Source of the DNA: Streptomyces apocyni
Lineage (GTDB): Bacteria; Actinomycetota; Actinomycetes; Streptomycetales; Streptomycetaceae
Direction of reading: 5' to 3'
Assembly (NCBI RefSeq): GCF_009739465.1
Contig: NZ_WHOM01000067.1
Span: 310,001-374,000, forward strand
DNA: 64,000 bases
A program made the translations under genes and the position numbers. This document shows positions 16,379 to 25,090 of this stretch, in pieces. Under the pieces are notes generated by a model. The model saw only the letters and a list, made by a program, of their open reading frames with translations. It did no database searches and was not told the origin of the DNA. Each line of letters opens with the position of its first letter. The stretch's first letter is position 1.

Positions 16379-17134
16379 TCAGAAGCGGCGCGTGATCAGG
16401 GCGCGCTTGACTTCCTGGATCGCCTTGGTGACCTCGATACCGCGCGGGCAGGCGTCCGTGCAGTTGAACGTCGTGCGGCAGCGCCACACGCCGTCCTTGT
16501 CGTTCAGGATCTCCAGGCGCTGCTCGCCCGCCTCGTCACGCGAGTCGAAGATGAAGCGGTGCGCGTTGACGATCGCCGCCGGGCCGAAGTACTGGCCGTC
16601 GTTCCAGAACACCGGGCACGAGGACGTGCAGGCGGCGCACAGGATGCACTTGGTGGTGTCGTCGAAGCGCTCGCGGTCCTCGGCGGACTGCAGACGCTCG
16701 CGCGTCGGCTCGTTCCCCTCGGTGACCAGGAAGGGCATCACATCGCGGAACGCCTGGAAGAACGGCTCCATGTCGACCACGAGGTCCTTCAGGACCGTGA
16801 GGCCCTTGATGGGCTCGACCGTGATCGGCTTGTCCGGGTTGATGTCCTTGATCAGCGTCTTGCAGGCCAGGCGGTTACGGCCGTTGATGCGCATGGCGTC
16901 AGAGCCGCAGATGCCGTGCGCGCAGGAGCGCCGGAAGGTCAGCGTGCCGTCCGTGTCCCACTTGATCTTGTGGAGGGCGTCCAGGACGCGCTCCTTCGGA
17001 TCGATCGTGATCTGGAAGTCCTCCCAGATCACCGCGTCCGACTCCTCCGGGTTGAAGCGCCGGATGCGGAACGTGGCCGTGATGTAGTCGGCGGTAGCCG
17101 TGGCCTGGGCCTTGTCCATTACGGGAGTAGCCAT
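16379..17134 (-). CDS. sdhB: Succinate dehydrogenase iron-sulfur subunit
   Basis: The protein has 251 residues. The three Fe-S cluster motifs are intact: SCAHGICGSDAMRINGRN with a following CK for the [2Fe-2S] cluster, CILCAACTSSCPVF for the [4Fe-4S] cluster and CRTTFNCTDACPRGI for the [3Fe-4S] cluster. SdhB passes electrons from the flavoprotein to menaquinone in complex II at the inner face of the membrane. Its ATG shares one base with the sdhA stop (TGATG), so translation is coupled. Confidence 0.96.
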   Translation of the reverse strand: MATPVMDKAQATATADYITATFRIRRFNPEESDAVIWEDFQITIDPKERVLDALHKIKWDTDGTLTFRRSCAHGICGSDAMRINGRNRLACKTLIKDINPDKPITVEPIKGLTVLKDLVVDMEPFFQAFRDVMPFLVTEGNEPTRERLQSAEDRERFDDTTKCILCAACTSSCPVFWNDGQYFGPAAIVNAHRFIFDSRDEAGEQRLEILNDKDGVWRCRTTFNCTDACPRGIEVTKAIQEVKRALITRRF

Positions 17135-18897
17135 CAGTACTTACGCTCCATCGGCTGGTAGCGGGTCGTCACGACCGGCTTGTAGTCGAGCCGGACCGAG
17201 TCCTTTGCGCTCGGGCCCTCGCCGGTGACCTCGCGGTACGCCATGGTGTGGCGCATGAAGTTGACGTCGTCGCGGTTGGGGAAGTCCTCGCGGTAGTGAC
17301 CGCCACGGGACTCCTTGCGGGCCAGCGCGGAGACGGCCATCACCTCGGCCAGGTCGAGCAGGTTGCCCAGCTCGATGGCCTCGAGGAGGTCGGTGTTGAA
17401 GCGCTTGCCCTTGTCCTGGATGGACACCCGCAGGTAGCGGTCGCGCAGCTCGGCGATCTTCTCGACGGCGCTCTTGATCGTCTGCTCCGTACGGAACACC
17501 ATGACGTTGGCGTCCATGGTCTCCTGGAGCTCCTTGCGGATGTCCGCCACCCGCTCCGGACCGGTGGACTCACGCAGCCGCTCGACCTGGGAGGCGACCA
17601 GCTCGGCCGGGTTCTCCGGCAGCTCGACGTAGTCGGCGGTGGCCGAGTACTCGGCGGCGGCGATACCGGCCCGCTTGCCGAAGACGTTGATGTCGAGCAG
17701 CGAGTTCGTGCCGAGGCGGTTGGCGCCGTGGACGGAGACGCAGGCGACCTCGCCTGCGGCGTACAGGCCCGGTACGACGGTGGTGTTGTCCGCCAGGACC
17801 TCACCCTTGACGTTGGTCGGGATGCCGCCCATGGCGTAGTGCGCGGTCGGCTGGATCGGGATCGGGTCGGTGTACGGCTCGATGCCCAGGTACGTACGGG
17901 CGAACTCGGTGATGTCCGGCAGCTTGGCGTCCAGCTGCTCCGGCGGGAGGTGCGTGAGGTCGAGGAAGACGTGGTCGCCCTCGGGACCGCAGCCGCGGCC
18001 CTCGCGGATCTCCGTGTAGATGGAGCGGGACACGACGTCACGGGACGCGAGGTCCTTCATGACCGGCGCGTACTTCTCCATGAAGCGCTCGCCGTCCTTG
18101 TTGCGGAGGATGCCGCCTTCACCACGGGCGCCCTCCGTCAGCAGGATGCCCATGCGCCAGATGCCCGTCGGGTGGAACTGGAAGAACTCCATGTCCTCCA
18201 GCGGCAGCCCGCGCCGGTAGCAGGCGGCCTGCCCGTCACCGGTCAGGGTGTGCGCGTTGGACGTCACCTTGAAGAACTTGCCGGTGCCGCCGGACGCGTA
18301 CACGACCGACTTGGCCTGGAAGACGTGGATCTCGCCGGTCGCCAGCTCGTAGGCGACGACACCCGCCGACTTCCGTACGCCGTCCTCCTCGACGATCAGC
18401 TGGTCCAGGACGTAGAACTCGTTGAAGAACTCCACGCCCTCCTTGACGCAGTTCTGGTACAGCGTCTGGAGGATCATGTGGCCGGTGCGGTCCGCCGCGT
18501 AGCAGGCCCGGCGCACCGGGGCCTCGCCGTGCGAGCGGGTGTGGCCGCCGAAGCGGCGCTGGTCGATGGTGCCGTCCGGGGTGCGGTTGAACGGCAGGCC
18601 CATCTTCTCGAGGTCCAGGACCGCGTCGATGGCTTCCTTCGCCAGGATCTCGGCGGCGTCCTGGTCGACCAGGTAGTCACCGCCCTTGACCGTGTCGAAG
18701 GTGTGCCACTCCCAGTTGTCCTCTTCCACGTTGGCGAGCGCCGCGGCCATGCCGCCCTGCGCCGCGCCGGTGTGGGAGCGGGTGGGGTAGAGCTTGGTCA
18801 GCACGGCGGTGCGGCTGCGCTTGGTGGCCTCGATGGCCGCGCGCATTCCGGCGCCGCCGGCGCCGACGATGACGGTGTCGTACTTGTGGATCTTCAT
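17134..18897 (-). CDS. sdhA: Succinate dehydrogenase flavoprotein subunit
   Basis: The protein has 587 residues. The FAD-binding start TVIVGAGGAGMRAAIEA and the covalent-flavin region YPTRSHTGAAQGGM (flavinylated His) are both present. The active-site region GGHTRSHGEAPVRRACYA and the substrate-binding ANRLGTNSLLDINVFGKRAG are also clear. It oxidises succinate to fumarate in the TCA cycle as part of complex II. It lies in the order sdhC-sdhD-sdhA-sdhB, all leftward. Confidence 0.97.
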   Translation of the reverse strand: MKIHKYDTVIVGAGGAGMRAAIEATKRSRTAVLTKLYPTRSHTGAAQGGMAAALANVEEDNWEWHTFDTVKGGDYLVDQDAAEILAKEAIDAVLDLEKMGLPFNRTPDGTIDQRRFGGHTRSHGEAPVRRACYAADRTGHMILQTLYQNCVKEGVEFFNEFYVLDQLIVEEDGVRKSAGVVAYELATGEIHVFQAKSVVYASGGTGKFFKVTSNAHTLTGDGQAACYRRGLPLEDMEFFQFHPTGIWRMGILLTEGARGEGGILRNKDGERFMEKYAPVMKDLASRDVVSRSIYTEIREGRGCGPEGDHVFLDLTHLPPEQLDAKLPDITEFARTYLGIEPYTDPIPIQPTAHYAMGGIPTNVKGEVLADNTTVVPGLYAAGEVACVSVHGANRLGTNSLLDINVFGKRAGIAAAEYSATADYVELPENPAELVASQVERLRESTGPERVADIRKELQETMDANVMVFRTEQTIKSAVEKIAELRDRYLRVSIQDKGKRFNTDLLEAIELGNLLDLAEVMAVSALARKESRGGHYREDFPNRDDVNFMRHTMAYREVTGEGPSAKDSVRLDYKPVVTTRYQPMERKY

Positions 18898-18921
18898 CAG
18901 TGATTCCCTCGGTCCCGGTGC

Positions 18922-19389
18922 CTAGCTGATGTTCGGGTCGAAGGTGAAGATCACCAGCGTGCCCAGCAGGATGGTGAACACCGTGGCGGTGTACAGCAGC
19001 ATCTTCAGCCAGAAGCGGGTGTTGTCCCGCTCCGCGTAGTCGTTGATGACCGTACGCAGGCCGTTGGCGCCGTGCAGCATGGCCAGCCACAGCATCACCA
19101 GGTCCCAGGTCTGCCACCACGGCGAGGCCCAGCGGCCCGCGACGAAGGCGAAGCCGATCTTGGAGACGCCGCCGTCCAGGACGAGCTGGATCAGCAGGTG
19201 ACCAATGACCAGGACGACCAGGACGATGCCCGACAGCCGCATGAACAGCCAGGCGATCATCTCGAAGTTGGTGCCGCCGCCCTTGGGCGTCTTCTTGGTG
19301 CGCTTACGGGGCGGCTCGATGACGGGAGCGGGGTTGTCCACGTCGTAGAGGGTGACGCCGTCGATGGCGCCGGAGGTGTCGGTAGACAT
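18922..19389 (-). CDS. sdhD: Succinate dehydrogenase membrane anchor subunit
   Basis: The protein has 155 residues and three membrane helices, after a ~45-residue polar N-terminus ending in PPRKRTKKTPKGG. Helix 1 (SGIVLVVLVIGHLLIQLV) holds the likely haem-binding His. Helix 2 includes LVMLWLAMLHGANGLRT, and helix 3 is TVFTILLGTLVIFTF. With SdhC it anchors complex II and forms the quinone site. It begins 5 bases after the sdhC stop and ends 24 bases before sdhA. Confidence 0.9.
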   Translation of the reverse strand: MSTDTSGAIDGVTLYDVDNPAPVIEPPRKRTKKTPKGGGTNFEMIAWLFMRLSGIVLVVLVIGHLLIQLVLDGGVSKIGFAFVAGRWASPWWQTWDLVMLWLAMLHGANGLRTVINDYAERDNTRFWLKMLLYTATVFTILLGTLVIFTFDPNIS

Positions 19390-19394
19390 CAGCG

Positions 19395-19775
19395 TCAGCT
19401 CCCGAACAGTTCACGGAATGCGTGGCCAAGGACGGGGTAGAGCGCCCCGGCCATCAGCACGGCCCAGAAGCCGACCACGGTCCACAGCATCTGCTTCTGG
19501 TAGCGAGGGCCCTTCGACCAGAAGTCGACGGCGATGACGCGCAGACCGTTCAGTGCGTGGAAGAGGACTGCGGCCACCAGGCCGTACTCCAGCAGTGCCA
19601 CGATCGGCGTCTTGTAGGTAGCCACGACAGTGTCGTACGCCTCGGGGGAGACGCGGACGAGAGCGGTGTCGAGGACGTGCACGAACAGGAAGAAGAAAAT
19701 GAGGACACCGGTGACTCGATGAGCCACCCATGACCACATGCCTTCCCGGCCGCGGTACAGCGTTCCAGCCGGCAC
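19395..19775 (-). CDS. sdhC: Succinate dehydrogenase cytochrome b556 subunit
   Basis: The protein has 126 residues and three membrane helices. The SdhC signature HRVTGVLIFFFLFVHVLDTA contains the haem-ligand His. FHALNGLRVIAVDF and VGFWAVLMAGALYPVLG form the other helices. The GTG at 19775 has GGAGGG 10 bases upstream. It is the first gene of the operon; its promoter must lie in the 136-base gap before 19912. Confidence 0.92.
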   Translation of the reverse strand: MPAGTLYRGREGMWSWVAHRVTGVLIFFFLFVHVLDTALVRVSPEAYDTVVATYKTPIVALLEYGLVAAVLFHALNGLRVIAVDFWSKGPRYQKQMLWTVVGFWAVLMAGALYPVLGHAFRELFGS

Positions 19776-19911
19776 GGAAGAACCCTCCGGGAGCGGGGAT
19801 TAGGGTCGGCCGGCTTCGATGTCGGTCTGACCCGGCCGGGTACGGTCCACCGGCCGCTCGTCATCGTATCGACGAGTTGTCGGTGCGCTCGCCCGGGGTC
19901 CTCAGGTGTGA

Positions 19912-20553
19912 TCAAACAGCCACGTACGGGCTATCAGGTTGTCCGGAATCCGGAGCTTGCCGTGCTTTTCCCGCTTTTCCGGCCGCCTGGGCTGTCTGGA
20001 CCGTGTGGACTTCCTGGGCCGCGTGGAGTGCTTGGAGGGTCTGGCGCTCCTGGCGGCCCTGGCGGTCCTGCCGCTCCTGCTGTTCTGGGAACTTCTGTAC
20101 GAGGCGGGTGACCCGGGTCCTGGCCAGTTCGCGCAGCTCCTCGGCGGCGAGCACGCGCTCGTCCTCCGGCTCGTTGGCCAGCCGGGCGCGCAGCTCGGAC
20201 AGGGTGTGGTCGAGCTGCTCCGAGGGGCGGACCCCGGCCAGGCTGATCACGAACGCGTGGCCGAACCGGCTCTCGTACGCGCAGTGGGCCGCGCTCAGCG
20301 CGGTGAGCGCGGCGCGCGGCGTGTCGCCGTGCCCTGGGCGCGGCGGCTCCTCCGCCGCCAGGGCGGCGGTGCGGTCGGCGAGCGGCAGGTCGTAGCTGGC
20401 CTCGTCGACGGCGGCGAGCAGCGCGTCCAGGTCCGGGTACGGGCGGTGGGCGGCGACCCGCCGCGCCCACAGCGGGCTGGCGCAGCACCGGAGCAGGGCG
20501 GTCTCGGTGGCGGCCACGGGGGCGCGGTTGAACAGCTCGAGTCCCGGGTGCAC
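19912..20553 (-). CDS. 2-oxo-4-hydroxy-4-carboxy-5-ureidoimidazoline decarboxylase-like protein
   Basis: The protein has about 213 residues. The OHCU decarboxylase fold is recognisable from LELFNRAPVAATETALLRCC, ALLAAVDEASYDLPLADRTA, YESRFGHAFVISLAG and ARLANEPEDERVLAAEELR. The enzyme completes conversion of urate to S-allantoin. After the domain (about residue 160) comes a 50-residue Gln/Arg/Ala-rich tail of low complexity. The GTG at 20553 fits the family boundary; a TTG at 20640 is in the same frame, but neither has a good ribosome-binding site. Other urate-pathway genes are not adjacent. Confidence 0.72.
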   Translation of the reverse strand: MHPGLELFNRAPVAATETALLRCCASPLWARRVAAHRPYPDLDALLAAVDEASYDLPLADRTAALAAEEPPRPGHGDTPRAALTALSAAHCAYESRFGHAFVISLAGVRPSEQLDHTLSELRARLANEPEDERVLAAEELRELARTRVTRLVQKFPEQQERQDRQGRQERQTLQALHAAQEVHTVQTAQAAGKAGKARQAPDSGQPDSPYVAV

Positions 20554-20892
20554 GGTGGAAGCGGTGGGCGTGGGCAGCGTGCGCTCCAGAGCAGGAAAAG
20601 GGGAAGCAGGGGAAGCAGGCAACGGCGAGAGCGGTGGCAAGGGAGTGGCGCCACGCTATCGACGTGTCAGGAGTGACGTCCGCCGGATGCGCGAAATTCA
20701 CCCGGATGGGAGAGTTTCGGAACGCCCGGTGGACGACGGAGTCGTTTTGGAGTCGTAGCCGCGCCCCTCATGGGAGGTTTCTGACGTGACGCGAATATTC
20801 TCGGCTATGGGGTCCTGTGCGGGCGTGTCGGGGTCCGTATCGGGTTCTGTGTCGGGTTCTGTGTTGGGGGCTGCCCGCGCGCCGGACGCGGC

Positions 20893-22581
20893 GTGGTGAG
20901 TCGGCGCGGGCGGCGCGGGCGGCCCGTGAGCGGACGGCGGGCGCTCCTCGCGGGCGGGCTGGTCGCGGGAGGCGCCGCCGTGCTGACGCTGACGCTGTGG
21001 CCGGACGGGAACGGCACCGGTAGCCCCGCCGGACGCGACGGTACGGACAGCCCGCCGCCCGCGACGTCCCCAGCCACGGCGTCCCCGCCGGAAGCCCCGC
21101 CGACTCGGACTGCGGACGGCGCGCCGACCGACGAGCCGAGCCCGTCCACGTACCCGCTGTCCAAGGCGCCGAGCACCATCCCCTCCGTACGAGAGCACCA
21201 GGCGGCCCGTGGCCCCGGCTGGCGGCCCGCCGACGGCGGCCGGGTCGTGGTCGCCAAGGCGGACGCCAGGCACCTGGCGGACGAGGGGCGGCTCCTCGCC
21301 GGTGAGCTGAGGCTGACGTACCGCGAGGGGGCGAAAGCCCGCGCGGGGGACGTCGAACTCGCCCTCGCGTCGGGCCAGGCGGACTCCGAGGCGTACACCC
21401 TCACCGTGCGCGAGCGGCGGGTGCGGATCTCCGGGACCGGTGAGGCCGGGGTCTTCTACGGCACGCGCACGCTCAAGCAGGCGATACGTGCGGACGGCGC
21501 GGCGCCGGAGGGTGTCATACGCGACCGTCCGGCCAAGCCGCAGCGCGGGTTCATGCTCGACACCGCGCGCAAGCATTTCACCGCGGGCTGGATCGAGAGC
21601 CGGGTACGCGAACTCGCCGACCTCAAGTACAACCAGCTGGGCCTGCACTTCTCCGACGACCAGGCGTTCCGTATCGAGTCGTCCTCGCACCCCGAGGTGG
21701 TCTCCGCCCAGCGGCTCACCAAGGCCGAGGTCCGGCGCATCGTGCGGCTCGCCGCGCGGCTGCACATCACCGTCATCCCGGAGATCGACTCGCCGGGGCA
21801 CCTCGGCGCGGTCCTGAAGGCCCACCCCGACCTCCAGTTGCGCGACGTCAACGGGCGGCCCGCGCGCGGCGCCATCGACATCTCCAAGCCGGGCGCCGCG
21901 CGCGTCATCGACGACCTGCTGAACGAGTACGCGGAACTGTTCCCCGGCAGCTACTGGCACTTGGGCGCCGACGAGTACCTGGCGCTGACGGCGCGCGACC
22001 CGGAGGCCTCGTATCCGCAACTGGCCCGCCTCGCGCGCGAGCGCTACGGGCCAGCGGCCCGGGTGCGGGACCTGGCGACCGGGTGGCTGAACGACCGGGC
22101 CGACGTGGTCCGTTCGCACGACAAGCGGCCCAAGGCCTGGAACGACGGCTTCTATCGCGGCGGCACCGTCGAGGCGGCGGCGGATATCGAGGTCGAGTAC
22201 TGGACCGGGAAGGAACTGGGCGCGCGCGAGCCAGTGGAGTATCTGAGCGCGGGCCGCGACGTGGTCAACCTCAACGACGAGTACCTCTACTACGTCCTCG
22301 GCGAACCCAACGAATTCCGTTACCCGACAGGGCGGCGGATCTACCAGGAGTGGACCCCGCTGGTCCTGCGCGGCAGCCAGCCGGTCCCGGCCGTCTATGA
22401 CGACCAGATCCTCGGCGCCCGGCTCGCCGTGTGGTGCGACCTCGCCGACGCGCAGACACCTGCCCAGGTGGCGGCGGGGGTGCGGCTGCCGCTGCGGGCG
22501 CTGGCGCAGAAGGTGTGGGACCCGAGGGAACCGTCGAAGCCCTGGCCGGAGTTCGTACGCCTCGCCGGGAAACTGACCTGA
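20893..22581 (+). CDS. Secreted beta-N-acetylhexosaminidase (GH20)
   Basis: The protein has 562 residues. An Arg-rich start and hydrophobic segment (GRRALLAGGLVAGGAAVLTL) suggest secretion or membrane anchoring. An Ala/Pro/Thr linker follows. Next is the GH20b domain, then the catalytic barrel with HFSDDQAFRIES and the catalytic Asp-Glu pair in YWHLGADEYL. It should remove terminal GlcNAc or GalNAc from chitin-derived oligomers or wall glycans by substrate-assisted catalysis. Two GTG codons at 20893 and 20896 are possible starts; no strong ribosome-binding site is visible. Confidence 0.87.
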   Translation: MVSRRGRRGRPVSGRRALLAGGLVAGGAAVLTLTLWPDGNGTGSPAGRDGTDSPPPATSPATASPPEAPPTRTADGAPTDEPSPSTYPLSKAPSTIPSVREHQAARGPGWRPADGGRVVVAKADARHLADEGRLLAGELRLTYREGAKARAGDVELALASGQADSEAYTLTVRERRVRISGTGEAGVFYGTRTLKQAIRADGAAPEGVIRDRPAKPQRGFMLDTARKHFTAGWIESRVRELADLKYNQLGLHFSDDQAFRIESSSHPEVVSAQRLTKAEVRRIVRLAARLHITVIPEIDSPGHLGAVLKAHPDLQLRDVNGRPARGAIDISKPGAARVIDDLLNEYAELFPGSYWHLGADEYLALTARDPEASYPQLARLARERYGPAARVRDLATGWLNDRADVVRSHDKRPKAWNDGFYRGGTVEAAADIEVEYWTGKELGAREPVEYLSAGRDVVNLNDEYLYYVLGEPNEFRYPTGRRIYQEWTPLVLRGSQPVPAVYDDQILGARLAVWCDLADAQTPAQVAAGVRLPLRALAQKVWDPREPSKPWPEFVRLAGKLT

Positions 22582-22714
22582 TCCGGGATTCTGCTGCGGA
22601 TTCGGTGGCGGAGTTCCGGTCAGGTGTGATGGATTTGACCGGACCGGCTGAACCGCTGAACCGGCCGAACTGGCTGAACCGCTGTGTTGCGCACGGGGGA
22701 TATGGGGGACACAT

Positions 22715-23209
22715 ATGGGTTTCTGGGGCTACTACGTGGTGGGCCGCAGCGAGCGGCCGCTGGCGGAACTGGACGCGCTCAGCGCCGTGAGCGAAGGGCT
22801 CACCCTGCACGAGCGGCGGGATGGCGGCTGGCAGATCTGGGAGGCCGCGGTGCCGGAGGTGGGCTCGATGACCTCACTGGCGCGGGAGACCGGGGCGCCC
22901 GCGCTGTTCGGTTTCGTGATGGACAGCGAGTGCGTGGCCGTCGAGGCGGCGGGCCCCGAAAGCGGGGCGTGGAACGCCTGCCTGGACCGCGAGGCGATGG
23001 CCGGGTACCTGAGCGCCGACGGCAAGGAACCGGACGACCTGTTCCTGCCCGCCAGGGACGCCGCCGAGCGGGCCGTCGCCTGGGCGGCGGAGGCCGGGCA
23101 GCAGGCCACGGCCGCGGAGCTCACCGAGGTCCTGACCGCGGCCGCCGAGCCCTCCGCGGAGCTGCTCTTCTTCCGGTTCCTGGAGCGGCTGGGCCTTCCG
23201 GAGGCATGA
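22715..23209 (+). CDS. Hypothetical protein, Streptomyces-type (164 aa)
   Basis: The 164-residue protein begins MGFWGYYVVGRSERPLAELD, has no signal peptide or membrane helix, and contains several Trp residues near the N-terminus (DGGWQIWEAAVPE). Composition and codon use are those of a real gene, and GGGGGA precedes the ATG. I recognise the pattern as a conserved actinomycete hypothetical but no function is known to me. It is followed by another unknown gene on the same strand 145 bases away. Confidence 0.65.
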   Translation: MGFWGYYVVGRSERPLAELDALSAVSEGLTLHERRDGGWQIWEAAVPEVGSMTSLARETGAPALFGFVMDSECVAVEAAGPESGAWNACLDREAMAGYLSADGKEPDDLFLPARDAAERAVAWAAEAGQQATAAELTEVLTAAAEPSAELLFFRFLERLGLPEA

Positions 23210-23353
23210 CCGAGCCGTGAGCTGGGCCGCGAACTGAGCAGCGAACTGAGCCGTGAGCGAGGCGTGACGTTTCTGTGAGGGGATCATGACCCTGTGACAT
23301 TTCCGGGAGGCGGAACGCAGTAAGGGAGTCAGCGTCCGCAACAGGAGATGTTC

Positions 23354-23929
23354 ATGAGCCTCGTGGAACAGATGGCCGAAGCCGATGAGCGCGGCCTGGC
23401 CGCGAGCGGCCTCGCGTGCCTCGACCGGTGCCTGCCCCTGCTGGGCGACTCCGGCGCCCCGGATGACGCGCTGCGTCCGCTGTGGGCGCGGCTGGAGCAC
23501 GGCGAGGACTGGTCGGAGCAGCTGGCGGAGGTACGGGCCACCCTCGCGCCCTCGGGCGCCCCGGCCGCCGCCGACGCCGAGGACGAACCGTCCGCCCTCA
23601 CTCGCCGGATGCTCGACGCCGTACCAGAGCGGCGCTCGCCGGACGCGCTGCGCGGCTGGGCCGACGCCTGCTCGGTGGCGGCGTTGCAGATCCACCGGCT
23701 CCTTGGCACGGCGGCCGACGACGAGGTGCCGTCGGAGAAGCTGCGCCAGGGCATCACCGAGAGCGCCGGACCCCTGGTCGCGGGCGAACTCCGCCGCCAG
23801 ACCGAGATCCTGGAGCTGCTGGCAACGCGCGGCGCGGGCGGCCTGCGCCAGGCGCTCGAGGTGTCCACGGAGGGCCGCCGGGTGCTGCGCGCGGTGGTCT
23901 CCCGCCGGGCGCGGGGCGGCCAGGCCTGA
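23354..23929 (+). CDS. Hypothetical helical protein (191 aa)
   Basis: The protein is rich in Ala, Leu, Glu and Arg, with no Lys-rich or membrane segment, and is predicted to be almost all helical. It starts MSLVEQMAEADERGLAASGL and ends in a basic RRARGGQA. AGGAG sits correctly for the ATG at 23354; an ATG at 23348 is too close to it. The family is not recognised. The two unknown genes here precede an ECF sigma locus. Confidence 0.6.
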   Translation: MSLVEQMAEADERGLAASGLACLDRCLPLLGDSGAPDDALRPLWARLEHGEDWSEQLAEVRATLAPSGAPAAADAEDEPSALTRRMLDAVPERRSPDALRGWADACSVAALQIHRLLGTAADDEVPSEKLRQGITESAGPLVAGELRRQTEILELLATRGAGGLRQALEVSTEGRRVLRAVVSRRARGGQA

Positions 23930-24091
23930 CGGGGGCGGCGACCCCGTGCCCGTAGCGCGCTTGCTCTCGGTAGCGCCGGAGGCCCCTGAGTTCTCTGTGA
24001 CGTTTCTGCGCGGTTGAGCGCTGTACGGGTGGGGTCATGGACAGGTCATCGACACGGTGGTCCATGCCGGACCGGGGCGAAGAGGGGCGTA

Positions 24092-24712
24092 TTGGGCCAG
24101 GGTGGGGAGTCCCGTCGCGCGCGTGCGTACGACGGGGAACTCGGGGCGGCCGTCGCTCGGGCACAGGAGGGGGACGAGGGGGCCTTCGCGGTCGCGTACC
24201 GGCTGGTGCAGCCCGGAATGCTTGGCTTCCTGCGGGGGCTCGTCGGCGACGAGGCCGAGGACGTGGCGGCGGATGCCTGGCTGGAGATCGCCCGTGATCT
24301 GGGGCGTTTCCGGGGTGACGGTGCGGGGTTCCGTGGCTGGACGGCGACCATCGCGCGGCACCGGGCGCTCGACCATCTGCGGCGGCAGAAGAAACGGCCG
24401 CGCGCGGGCGGGCTTGAGTCCCAGCTGCTGGAGGTCGCGGGCAACCTGGACACCCCCGCCGAGGCCATGGAGGCGATCTCCACCGAGCACGCGCTCGGAC
24501 TGATCGCGGGGCTGCCACGGGACCAGGCCGAGGCGGTGCTGCTACGCGTCGTCGTCGGGCTCGACGGGCCCGCTGCCGCACGGGTGCTGGGCAAGCGCCC
24601 GGGAGCCGTACGGACGGCGGTGTACCGGGGGTTGAAGAGACTGGCGGGACAGTTGGGGCGGCCCGGCGATGTGACGGATGACGACACCCGGACGCTGGGG
24701 GATACAGGATGA
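24092..24712 (+). CDS. ECF-type RNA polymerase sigma factor (first of a paralogous pair)
   Basis: The protein has about 206 residues. Region 2 is FLRGLVGDEAEDVAADAWLE and FRGWTATIARHRALDHLRR; region 4 is LPRDQAEAVLLRVVVGLDGP followed by LGKRPGAVRTAVYRGLKRLA. The TTG at 24092 follows GAGGGG and matches the start of the paralogue at 30012; a TTG at 24014 begins a longer, unlikely N-terminus. The partner gene begins in its stop codon (ATGA). The signal it responds to is unknown. Confidence 0.8.
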   Translation: MGQGGESRRARAYDGELGAAVARAQEGDEGAFAVAYRLVQPGMLGFLRGLVGDEAEDVAADAWLEIARDLGRFRGDGAGFRGWTATIARHRALDHLRRQKKRPRAGGLESQLLEVAGNLDTPAEAMEAISTEHALGLIAGLPRDQAEAVLLRVVVGLDGPAAARVLGKRPGAVRTAVYRGLKRLAGQLGRPGDVTDDDTRTLGDTG

Positions 24713-25017
24713 GTACCGACCGGCCGCCGCCCTCCGGAGAGCTGCCTGACCCGGCTCGGCTCGACGCGCTGCTCTCCGCCGCCGCGCGGCCGTCCGCCGT
24801 CGACCCGGGCGCCGAGTCCGCCGCAGTCGCCGCCTTCCGTGCCTCGCACGCGTCCGGCGTCCGTACGTGGCTCACCCGGCGACGGGACGACTGGCGGCCA
24901 CGTTCCCCGTGGCGCCGGGCCGCGCTGCGGGCCGTTCTCGGCGCGTTGGTCGCGGGCCTGACGAGGGCGAACCGGCCAGGCTCGCGACCAAGTCCGTCCC
25001 GGTCGAGTCGGCCGTAG
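24709..25017 (+). pseudogene. Truncated ECF sigma partner gene (anti-sigma-like)
   Basis: The 102-residue frame overlaps the sigma gene by four bases. Its first 80 residues parallel the partner of the paralogous sigma locus (compare with 30686-31825): a Pro/Ala-rich N-terminus, AAFRASHASG, then a basic patch and start of a membrane helix (RAALRAVLGALVAGLT). Exactly where that partner continues with its membrane helix, this one turns into RANRPGSRPSPSRSSRP and stops. It therefore looks like a partner protein cut at its membrane helix, next to a CACCG repeat tract. It might still be expressed as a soluble stub. Confidence 0.55.
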
Positions 25018-25040
25018 CCAGCGCACGGTCCGCGGTACCT

Positions 25041-25090
25041 CACCGCACCGCACCGCACCGCACCTCACCGCACCTCACCGCACCTCACCT
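25041..25090. repeat. Period-5 microsatellite (CACCG/CACCT)
   Basis: Ten 5-bp units, CACCG with interspersed CACCT, lie between the truncated sigma-partner gene and the stop codon of the glycosyltransferase gene. Such a tract is prone to slippage and may mark the place where the partner gene lost its 3' half. Confidence 0.8.
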
